Positions 9,201 through 15,317 of a DNA stretch of 64,000 nt are shown here, piece after piece; the first letter of the stretch is position 1, and each line of letters opens with the position of its first letter. This stretch comes from Oxalobacteraceae bacterium (GTDB taxonomy: Bacteria; Pseudomonadota; Gammaproteobacteria; Burkholderiales; Burkholderiaceae_D). The notes under the pieces are model-generated. The model was not told the origin of the DNA. It worked only from the letters and a program-made list of their open reading frames with translations, and searched no databases. Location of the stretch: assembly GCA_027490725.1 (NCBI GenBank), contig JAIXXN010000037.1, positions 1 through 64,000 of the forward strand, read 5' to 3'. A program made the position numbers and the translations under genes.

Positions 9201-9683
9201 CTCGCCCAGTTCCAGTGGCTGGACTTCGCGCCACAGCGGCTGCGTCTCACCGCTGCGGAACAGCGTGAAACGCAGCGGTTTGCGGTCGATGCGCAAACTC
9301 AGCGCTGCAGTGCGGATCAGAATATGATCGGCCTGTTCGCTCACGCTGTGCTCGACCTGTGCGGCAGCTTGCGCGACGACGATGGGCGCGGCCTGATCCC
9401 CGGCACCGGTCAGGCCGGTCTTTTTCGGGCCAGCCCAGATGTGCAGCACGTCGGCACGTGGCAGACTGATGGCGATGACGGCGCCCGTATCGGTCAGCAA
9501 GCGCCATTCTGTGGCGCCGGCATCAGGCTTGCCCGCGGCGCTGGGCTCGGCCTGCAGCGAACGCAGGTTACCGATGGACGCCGCCAGCAGCGGTGTGCTG
9601 GCAGTCATGGTGAGCAGCAGCGCAGCGAGACTGATGGCACGCAAGGTCAGGCGCGGTGCAGAAGAAAATGGCATCTGTTTCAT
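6300..9683 (-). CDS. Secreted GH31 glycosidase with F5/8C and NPCBM domains, probable alpha-N-acetylgalactosaminidase
   Basis: A 1127-residue secreted enzyme. A Sec signal (about residues 1-35) is followed by the GH31 N-terminal beta domain, the catalytic barrel (about 265-640), a coagulation factor 5/8 type C domain (about 805-932, with the characteristic AFDDKPSTWFRT) and a C-terminal NPCBM carbohydrate-binding domain (about 968-1120). Candidate catalytic residues are Asp386 in KLDVAW (nucleophile) and Asp437 in WTGDQSASW (acid/base). The run GSGLSGQAYATGDVDAIFGG resembles the GH31 branch known to contain alpha-N-acetylgalactosaminidases acting on mucin-type O-glycans rather than alpha-glucosidases. 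The binding modules suggest a large glycoprotein target. It is divergent from agaS across a shared operator region. Alpha-galactosidase is the main alternative. Confidence 0.85.
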   Translation of the reverse strand: MKQMPFSSAPRLTLRAISLAALLLTMTASTPLLAASIGNLRSLQAEPSAAGKPDAGATEWRLLTDTGAVIAISLPRADVLHIWAGPKKTGLTGAGDQAAPIVVAQAAAQVEHSVSEQADHILIRTAALSLRIDRKPLRFTLFRSGETQPLWREVQPLELGEKQSVQTLSSDKSERFFGGGQQNGRYEFKGRQLQVSYSGGWEEGDRPSPAPFLMSSRGWGVLRNTWSDGSYDLRQNEQIALAHDEARFDAYYFVGKNVRDVLARYTEWTGRARMLPRWALEYGDADCYNDGDNVKKPGTVPQGWSDGPTGKTPDVIETVARKYREHDMPGGWILPNDGYGCGYSALPETVQGLAKYGFRTGLWTENGVEKMAWEVGTAGSRVQKLDVAWTGKGYQFSLDANKSAYDGILNNSDGRPFIWTVMGWAGTQRYAVTWTGDQSASWDYIRWHVPTLIGSGLSGQAYATGDVDAIFGGSPETYTRDLQWKSFTPVLMGMSGWAAAERKHPWWFAEPYVGINRRYLKLKMRLTPYMYTLMREAEQSGAPLVRGLMWDYPDDPAANTEAHKYQFMLGRDLLVAPVYRSQAVSGGWRRAIHLPQGQWFDYWDGRQVTAAQGGREIDMAVTLDKLPVLVRAGAILPMYPEMLYDGEKPKDVLTLDLYPHGASEYTLYEDDGNSRRYQEGAYSQQTIRMQTGADGYTVEVAPVLGSYQGQLTQRAYGLRVLNRQRPASVRIGVTTAGTLLPALNDRAAFDAAPQGWYFDAADRLGTLHVKLAKQDIRQPLQIAVQSAAPQALAQADDVFPAAPVLGRAIPSDAMMVLNRPSEEAANPLENAFDDKPSTWFRTTRSPVVQGGPHEWVIGFTERRLVDGIELAGRNDQHWQHGQIRDYEVYLGDNNGDWGAPVKHGQLKLAQGTQSISFPATAGRLLRFRVLSTHNPEGDGAAASDPMVTAAAQPVARAFNAALASEVAPITLSTFHVMAYQPKEGPEIQQYLSDLNLPKSIRRDQPLRGKEMRMNGLWFRKGLGVGASSRVDLQLNGNWNLLRADLGVDDSCRAAGGLQFQIWTGERLLYDSGLISAPAVVKPEIDVRGLSQLSLRTLGAQGSQPAQVCANWANAVLIGTEGSTVRPR

Positions 9684-9721
9684 ATGTTCCAGGTGTAAGA
9701 GTACGGTATTGCGATGTGTCT

Positions 9722-9750
9722 ACTCTAGGAATAAAAATAAAACCGGTCAA
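9722..9750 (-). promoter_or_regulatory. Sigma70-type promoter for the GH31 gene
   Basis: On the minus strand TTGACC (9750-9745) and TAGAGT (9727-9722) are separated by 17 bases, 39 bases before the GH31 start codon. The spacing is ideal and the spacer is T-rich. The nearest CTTTCG box starts 38 bases further upstream. Confidence 0.6.
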
Positions 9751-9788
9751 TCAAAAGAAAAGAAAAATTTTCAATTTATGGTCAATAT

Positions 9789-9955
9789 CTTTCGATTACC
9801 ACCAACCAAGACCCCAACACTTTCGTTTATGTAGCAAAATGACCACAGTAATAGAAAGTAAAGACACGTATAAACTTTCGTTTATCTTTCGACTTTGACA
9901 AATCGAAAATTAAACTTTATTCTTTCGATTATCCAACCAGAGAATTCTTTCGATG
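9789..9955. promoter_or_regulatory. Cluster of CTTTCG boxes, probable AgaR operators
   Basis: Forward copies of CTTTCG followed by A/T-rich bases start at 9789 (CTTTCGATTA), 9820 (CTTTCGTTTAT), 9875 (CTTTCGTTTAT), 9886 (CTTTCGACTT), 9922 (CTTTCGATTA) and 9947 (CTTTCGATG, running into the agaS start codon). A reverse copy covers 9901-9910. The pair at 9875 and 9886 is spaced 11 bases, one helical turn. The boxes match the TTTCRTTT core reported for the E. coli AgaR operator and surround the agaS promoter, so repression by the AgaR encoded in this locus is the natural reading. Binding itself is inferred. Confidence 0.75.
9895..9923 (+). promoter_or_regulatory. Strong sigma70 promoter of the agaS operon
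   Basis: A perfect TTGACA (9895-9900) lies 17 bases before TATTCT (9918-9923), 29 bases ahead of the agaS start. One CTTTCG box ends on the -35 element and another overlaps the -10 element, an arrangement expected for steric repression. Confidence 0.75.
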
Positions 9956-11089
9956 ACTAAGCTATTTCAACGTACCCCCGAAGCATGGCGCGACCTCGGC
10001 GGCCTCGATACCGCCGAAGAAATTGCCCAGCAACCTGCGCTCTGGCGTGCCCTCGCCGCTCAACTCGATCAACAGCGCGGCGCACTGGCCGATTTTCTGG
10101 GCGATGTACTCAGCACCCCCGAAGCGCGCATCATTCTGACCGGTGCCGGTAGCTCGGCCTACGCCGGTGAAATCATCGCCGACGAAATCAATGCAGCCTG
10201 GCCATGTCAGGTGCGGGCGATTGCCACCACCAGCCTGCTAACTCACCCGGCGCTCTATCTGCGCCGTGAACGCCCGACGCTGGTGGTATCGTTTGCCCGC
10301 AGTGGCAACAGCCCGGAAAGTACCGCGGCGGTCCAGCTGGTCCGTGATCTGGTGCCCCACGCGCGCTTCCTGAACATCACCTGCAATGCCGATGGTGCGC
10401 TGGCCCGTCAGGGTCACAACGATCCGTCCACTTACAACCTGCTGATGCCGGCTGCCAGCTGCGACCGCGCCTTTGCAATGACCAGCAGTTTTAGCTGCAT
10501 GCTGCTGGCCGCACTGGCGGTGCTCGATCCGGACTTCCAGACGCCGCAACTGGAAACCCTGGCACAACTGGGCGAGCGTGCCCTGACTGCCTGGTCGGCA
10601 CCGGTGGCCGAACTGGCCGCACAACGTGTCAGCCGCGTGGTGTATCTGGGGAGTGGCCCGCTGGAATCGCTGGCCAAGGAAGCCGCCCTGAAAATCCTCG
10701 AACTGACAGCCGGTGAGGTACTCGCCGTGGCCAACAGTGCGCTGGGCTTCCGGCATGGCCCGAAAGCGATGCTAAATAGCGCAACGCTGGTGCTGATGTT
10801 CCGCAGCGCCGACCCGCTGGCGCGCCATTACGAACAAGACCTGCTGAACGAATTGCAACGCGATCAGGTGGCAGCACGCTGCCTGACCATCGGCACCGGT
10901 GGCGACATCGGCATCGACGCTCCGACCTGGGCTGACGCGTGGCTGGCGCCGCTGTGGCTACTCATGGCGCAGCAATACGCACTGCATCAGTCGGCGCTGC
11001 TGCAACTGCGCCCCGATAATCCCTTCGCTGGCGGCACCGTCAACCGCGTGGTTCAAGGCGTCACCATCTACCGTCATGACGCGTTCTAA
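9953..11089 (+). CDS. agaS: AgaS, galactosamine-6-phosphate deaminase/isomerase (SIS domain)
   Basis: A 378-residue protein with two SIS sugar-isomerase domains, matching AgaS rather than the NagB fold. AgaS converts galactosamine-6-phosphate to tagatose-6-phosphate and ammonia in the cytoplasm. Phosphosugar-binding motifs are visible at TGAGSSAYAG (residues 63-72) and SFARSGNSPES (113-123); the C-terminal half has GSGPLESLAKEAALKILELTAGE and GFRHGPKAML. The length equals that of E. coli AgaS (about 384). It is the first gene of the rightward operon, directly downstream of the CTTTCG-box promoter, and overlaps the next gene by 14 bases. A glucosamine-6-phosphate isomerase role is the alternative; the neighbouring agaZ and GH109 argue for the galacto series. 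Confidence 0.9.
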   Translation: MTKLFQRTPEAWRDLGGLDTAEEIAQQPALWRALAAQLDQQRGALADFLGDVLSTPEARIILTGAGSSAYAGEIIADEINAAWPCQVRAIATTSLLTHPALYLRRERPTLVVSFARSGNSPESTAAVQLVRDLVPHARFLNITCNADGALARQGHNDPSTYNLLMPAASCDRAFAMTSSFSCMLLAALAVLDPDFQTPQLETLAQLGERALTAWSAPVAELAAQRVSRVVYLGSGPLESLAKEAALKILELTAGEVLAVANSALGFRHGPKAMLNSATLVLMFRSADPLARHYEQDLLNELQRDQVAARCLTIGTGGDIGIDAPTWADAWLAPLWLLMAQQYALHQSALLQLRPDNPFAGGTVNRVVQGVTIYRHDAF

Positions 11090-12017
11090 AGTACGCGGCT
11101 ACCACGGCATCGATATCGGCGGTACCAAGATCGAACTGGTAGCGTTTCACGATGACGAACATGGTCTGCGCGAGGTGTACCGCGAGCGCATCGCCACTCC
11201 GGGCACGGATTTCGCCGAGTTTGTGCAAGCCATGCAGCAACTGGTGGAACGCGCCGACGCACAACTGGCGATGCGTGCTGCCGTCGGCATCGGCCTGCCC
11301 GGCATTGTCGACAAGCTCAGTGGCCGTCAGCTTAGCTCCAACGTACCGGCACTGAACGGCCGGGTTGTCGCCAGCGCATTGCAGGATGCCCTGCAACGTC
11401 CGCTCGTGATCGGCAACGATTGCCAGTGCTTCGCCCTGTCGGAGGCCGATGGTGGCGCCGCCCACGCGCTGTCCAGCATGTTTGGCGCGATTCTCGGCAC
11501 GGGCGCCGGCGGTGGTTACTGCGTCAATGGCCGGCTGCTGCGTGGCGCCAACGGCATCGCCGGTGAATGGGGCCACTGGCCACTACCGGCAGCCATGCTG
11601 CAGCAATACCAGTTGCCGCTACTGCCTTGTGCCTGCGGTCGCAGCGGCTGTCTGGAACGCTATGTATCCGGCCCCGGCATGAGCCAGTTACACCGCCATC
11701 TGGGTGGTGAGGGTGGCGTACCGCTGGCCATCGTCGCGCAGGCGGCCGCCGGTTCGCTGCTGGCACAGCAGACCATGGCCCTGCACCTCGACCTGCTGGC
11801 GCATGCACTGGCCACGCTGGTCATCACACTCGACCCGCACGCCATCGTACTCGGTGGCGGACTATCGCAGATGCCCCACCTGTACCAGCAATTGCCGGCC
11901 GCCATACGGCGCCACCTGTTTAACGGCGTATGCGTACCGCCCATCCTGCCGCCCGCCTACGGTGATGCCGGTGGCGCACGCGGCGCAGCCCTGCTGGCAC
12001 GCCAGCTTTATCCCTGA
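11076..12017 (+). CDS. agaK: ROK-family sugar kinase, probable GalNAc kinase
   Basis: A 313-residue ROK kinase. It has the ATP-binding motif GIDIGGTKIEL (residues 11-21), the catalytic aspartate in GNDCQCF (Asp115), GTGAGGGYCVNG (141-152) and the ROK zinc site CACGRSGCLE (Cys185, Cys187, Cys192). The start is the ATG at 11076, inside the end of agaS, giving a 14-base overlap that suggests translational coupling; the open frame extends further upstream but that part is out-of-frame agaS sequence. The operon supports phosphorylation of cytoplasmic GalNAc to GalNAc-6-phosphate, which fits import by a non-PTS permease. N-acetylglucosamine kinase activity cannot be excluded from sequence alone. 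Confidence 0.85.
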   Translation: MTRSKVRGYHGIDIGGTKIELVAFHDDEHGLREVYRERIATPGTDFAEFVQAMQQLVERADAQLAMRAAVGIGLPGIVDKLSGRQLSSNVPALNGRVVASALQDALQRPLVIGNDCQCFALSEADGGAAHALSSMFGAILGTGAGGGYCVNGRLLRGANGIAGEWGHWPLPAAMLQQYQLPLLPCACGRSGCLERYVSGPGMSQLHRHLGGEGGVPLAIVAQAAAGSLLAQQTMALHLDLLAHALATLVITLDPHAIVLGGGLSQMPHLYQQLPAAIRRHLFNGVCVPPILPPAYGDAGGARGAALLARQLYP

Positions 12018-12034
12018 TCACTCACTCACGCACC

Positions 12035-13336
12035 ATGACCGCACCACTTTCTCCAGTCCAGCAAATCATTGCCGCACATCGCCGTGGCGAGCCGGCCGGT
12101 ATTTACAGCGTCTGCTGCAGCCATCCGTCGGTGCTGCGCGCCGCCATGCAGGTGGCGCTGCAGCAGGACACCATCCTGCTGGTGGAAGCCACCTCCAACC
12201 AGGTCGACCAGTTTGGCGGCTACACCGGTATGACGCCGCCCGAGTTCCGCGACTACGTGCAGCAACTCGCACTACAACAGCAGCTTCCGCTGGGACGACT
12301 GGTACTGGGCGGCGACCATCTGGGCCCGAACGCATGGCAGCACCTGGATGCTGCCACCGCCATGGAGCATGCGGCCAATCTGATCGCCGCCTACGCCGCA
12401 GCCGGCTTCCACAAGATCCACCTCGATTGCAGTATGCGCTGCGCCGATGATCCGGCGATACTCAGCGACGAGCTGATTGCCGCCCGCTCCGCCAGATTGT
12501 GCGCCGTTGCGGAAGCGGCAGCGACGGCAGCCGGTATGCCCTTGCCGGTCTACGTCATCGGTACCGAAGTGCCGATCCCGGGCGGCGAAGCGAATCTGGC
12601 GCAAGCCGGTGCCGTCACCGCGCCCGCTGCGGCTGCGCGTACGCTGGACGTGCACCGTCAGGCTTTCTATACCAGCGAGCTGCATGGCGCGTGGCGCCGT
12701 GTGATCGCCATGGTGGTGCAACCGGGCGTGGACTTCGATCACAGCCAGATCCAGCACTACAACAGCGATGCTGCGCGCAGTCTGTCGGACTTTATTGCCG
12801 GTCAGCCGGGGCTGGTGTTCGAGGCTCACTCGACCGACTACCAGCGCGAGAGCGCCCTGCACAGCATGGTGCGCGAGCATTTCGCAATTCTCAAAGTCGG
12901 CCCTGCTGCCACCTTCGCCCTGCGCGCGGCCCTGCAGGCACTGTGCGCCATCGAAGACGAATTACTGCCAGCCGATCAGCGTTCGCAACTGATGCAGGTG
13001 CTCGATGACGCCATGCTGGCGCGGCCTGCCCAGTGGCTCAAGCATTATCCGGGCAGCGCCAGCCAACAGCGGCTGCTGCGCCGCTACGGCTTGAGCGACC
13101 GTTGCCGCTACTACTGGGGCGAAGCCAGCGTGCAAGCGGCGGTGGCGCAGTTGCAGGCGAATCTGGACAAGCTCAGCCTGCCACTGGCGCTGCTCGGCCA
13201 GTTCCTGCCGCAGCAATATGAAGCGGTACGCGATGGCCAGCTGGCAGCGCGCTTCGACGCGCTGCTGGAGCACCACATCGGACTGGCACTGGCGCCGTAT
13301 GCACGTGCCTGTAACCACAACCGCGCAATCTGTTAA
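12035..13336 (+). CDS. agaZ: AgaZ/KbaZ/GatZ family protein of tagatose metabolism
   Basis: A 433-residue member of the GatZ/KbaZ family. In E. coli these proteins are non-catalytic partners of the class II tagatose-1,6-bisphosphate aldolases GatY/KbaY. Family landmarks include PAGIYSVCCSHPSVL (about 20-34), LLVEATSNQVDQFGGYTGM (about 49-67), LGGDHLGPN (about 91-99) and IGTEVPIPGGE. The length is that of the family. It starts 18 bases after the kinase gene. No agaY/kbaY partner or recognisable tagatose-6-phosphate kinase is encoded in the operon, so either those are elsewhere or this protein does more than stabilise an aldolase. Confidence 0.85.
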   Translation: MTAPLSPVQQIIAAHRRGEPAGIYSVCCSHPSVLRAAMQVALQQDTILLVEATSNQVDQFGGYTGMTPPEFRDYVQQLALQQQLPLGRLVLGGDHLGPNAWQHLDAATAMEHAANLIAAYAAAGFHKIHLDCSMRCADDPAILSDELIAARSARLCAVAEAAATAAGMPLPVYVIGTEVPIPGGEANLAQAGAVTAPAAAARTLDVHRQAFYTSELHGAWRRVIAMVVQPGVDFDHSQIQHYNSDAARSLSDFIAGQPGLVFEAHSTDYQRESALHSMVREHFAILKVGPAATFALRAALQALCAIEDELLPADQRSQLMQVLDDAMLARPAQWLKHYPGSASQQRLLRRYGLSDRCRYYWGEASVQAAVAQLQANLDKLSLPLALLGQFLPQQYEAVRDGQLAARFDALLEHHIGLALAPYARACNHNRAIC

Positions 13337-13372
13337 GCTCGACGTTTTTTTTGCCCACCGGACGCTCCCATC

Positions 13373-14140
13373 ATGCGACATACCAGCCAACGCCGCGCCG
13401 CCATTCTGCAAGCACTTACCGAGCAGGGCTCGGTACAAGTGACGCAACTGGTGCAGCAACTGGGCGTTTCTGCGGTCACCATCCGTAGCGATCTCAGTGC
13501 GCTCGAATCCCAGGGTCTGGCGCGCCGCAGCCATGGCGGTGCGCGGCTGAGCCGTACGCCGCCACCGGAACAGACCATTCCGCAAAAAGATGCGCTCAAC
13601 CACGCGCAGAAAGAACGCATCGGCGCCTGCGCGGCAGGACTGGTGCAGCCCGGCGATAACATCATCATCGATTCCGGCACCACCACCATTTCGCTGGCGC
13701 GCCATCTGCACGATGCAGACAAGGTCACAGTGCTGACCAATGGCCTGAACATCGCGTGGGAACTGGCGCAAGCGCCCGGCGTCGATCTGATTCTGACCGG
13801 CGGCCTGCTGCGCAAGCAGTCGCTATCGGTACAGGGCAGTCAGGCCGAAGCCTGTCTGCAGGCCTACAGCTTCGATAAACTATTCCTCGGTGTGGATGGC
13901 TTCGACCTGCAGTTCGGCGTCACCACCCACCACGAGGCCGAAGCGAGCCTGAATCACAAGATGGTGGAGCGGGCCAAGAAAATCATCGTCCTGACGGACG
14001 CCTCCAAATTCGGCCGGGTCAGTCTGCACCGCATCGTGCAGCTGGACCGGGTTGACACTGTAATCACCGACGCCAGCATCAGCGACGAATATCGCGATGG
14101 TTTGCTGGCCGCCGGTATCGAACTTCTGATTGCGGACTAA
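13373..14140 (+). CDS. agaR: AgaR, DeoR-family transcriptional repressor
   Basis: A 255-residue DeoR-family regulator. The N-terminal winged helix (about residues 5-58) has the family pattern RRAAILQAL, VTQLVQQLGVSAVTIRSDL and LARRSHGGA. The effector domain follows, with IDSGTTTISLARHL, VLTNGLNIAWEL, LGVDGFD and DASKFGR, which bind phosphosugars in the family. It lies inside the operon it probably controls, 36 bases after agaZ and 4 bases before the preferred agaA start. The CTTTCG boxes ahead of agaS match the AgaR operator core, so the effector is likely GalNAc-6-phosphate or galactosamine-6-phosphate (inferred). Confidence 0.88.
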   Translation: MRHTSQRRAAILQALTEQGSVQVTQLVQQLGVSAVTIRSDLSALESQGLARRSHGGARLSRTPPPEQTIPQKDALNHAQKERIGACAAGLVQPGDNIIIDSGTTTISLARHLHDADKVTVLTNGLNIAWELAQAPGVDLILTGGLLRKQSLSVQGSQAEACLQAYSFDKLFLGVDGFDLQFGVTTHHEAEASLNHKMVERAKKIIVLTDASKFGRVSLHRIVQLDRVDTVITDASISDEYRDGLLAAGIELLIAD

Positions 14141-14144
14141 GCAC

Positions 14145-15260
14145 GTGTATTCCGGTAAAGTAAGCGGTAAAATTCTCACCCCTCAAGGCTGGCTGCATGG
14201 CAGCATCTGTTTCGACCAGCGCATCACAGCACTGGAAGCCGACCAGAGCGCTGCTGCAGCCAGCGGCCTGACCATTGTTCCCGGCTTCATCGATCTGCAC
14301 GTGCACGGTGGCGCCGGTGTCGACATCATGCAAGGTGGCGACGCCGGTGTCAGCGTGGCACGCGCCCATGCCCGCCACGGCACCACGGCCATGCTGGGCA
14401 CCACCATGACCGCCACCGATAATTCGATCCGGCGTGCCCTGAACGGTCTGGCAGCGTCGATCGCGCAACGCCCTGCCGGCGCAGCGCGCATGCTGGGCGT
14501 GCACCTGGAAGGCCCGTTCCTGAGCATCCACCGGCTCGGCGCCCAGCCGGCCGATTCGGTCGTCGACGGCAGCCTCGAACTGGTACAGAGCTATCACGCG
14601 ATCGCGCCAATTCGCGCCATGACGCTGGCCACCGAAGTGGCACAGCACCTGCAACTGATCCCGCAATTGCGCGAACTTGGCATCCGCGTGCAGCTCGGCC
14701 ATAGCAACGGTAGTTATGAGGACGGCGTCGCCGCCCTGCAGGCCGGCGCAGCCGGTTTCACCCACCTGTTCAATGGCATGACGGCCTTGCAGCATCGCCA
14801 GCCCGGCATCGTCGGCGCAGCCATGGCGCATGCCGAATATGCCGAAATCATCCCGGACCTGCAGCACGTCCACGAGGGCGCGATCCGCGCGGCATTGCGC
14901 GCTATTCCGCGCCTGTATGGCGTGACCGATGCGACCGCCGCCACCGGCATGCCCGACGGCGAATATGGTCTGGGCAGCCAGCGTGTCTACAAATGCATGG
15001 GCTGCGTGCGGCTGGCGACCGGCTCGCTGGCCGGTTCGGTACTCACTATGGATCAGGCGCTGCGTAATTTCGTCGGCCTCGGACTGGAGCTGGCCGATGC
15101 CTCGCACCGTCTTTCGCTCTACCCGGCCGACTATCTCGGCGAACACCAGCGGGGCCGCCTGCAGACTGGCGCGTGGGCTGATCTGGTAGTACTCGACGCC
15201 GAACTCCAGCCGGTTGCAGTCTATGTCGAAGGTGAAGCGATCGCCCTCGATACGCCCTGA
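14145..15260 (+). CDS. agaA: N-acetylgalactosamine-6-phosphate deacetylase (NagA/AgaA family)
   Basis: A 371-residue amidohydrolase-superfamily deacetylase. Metal and active-site motifs: DLHVHGGAGVD (His52 and His54), LEGPF (Glu122), QLGHSNG (His186), THLFNGM (His207) and TDATAATGMPDG with the likely catalytic Asp262. I prefer the GTG at 14145, preceded by CGGA at the right distance and giving an N-terminus (MYSGKVSGKIL) like that of E. coli NagA; an in-frame TTG at 14130 would overlap agaR. It removes the acetyl group from the kinase product, giving galactosamine-6-phosphate for AgaS. Whether it also accepts GlcNAc-6-phosphate is open. Confidence 0.87.
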   Translation: MYSGKVSGKILTPQGWLHGSICFDQRITALEADQSAAAASGLTIVPGFIDLHVHGGAGVDIMQGGDAGVSVARAHARHGTTAMLGTTMTATDNSIRRALNGLAASIAQRPAGAARMLGVHLEGPFLSIHRLGAQPADSVVDGSLELVQSYHAIAPIRAMTLATEVAQHLQLIPQLRELGIRVQLGHSNGSYEDGVAALQAGAAGFTHLFNGMTALQHRQPGIVGAAMAHAEYAEIIPDLQHVHEGAIRAALRAIPRLYGVTDATAATGMPDGEYGLGSQRVYKCMGCVRLATGSLAGSVLTMDQALRNFVGLGLELADASHRLSLYPADYLGEHQRGRLQTGAWADLVVLDAELQPVAVYVEGEAIALDTP

Positions 15261-15317
15261 CACTGAATCCGCGTCTCACTCGTACCGTACTCACCAACCA
15301 CTACCACCGGAGTCCCG

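Noticed and set aside
14079-15263. A 394-codon minus-strand frame opposite agaA.
   Set aside because: Antisense shadow; agaA has all metal-binding motifs in order.
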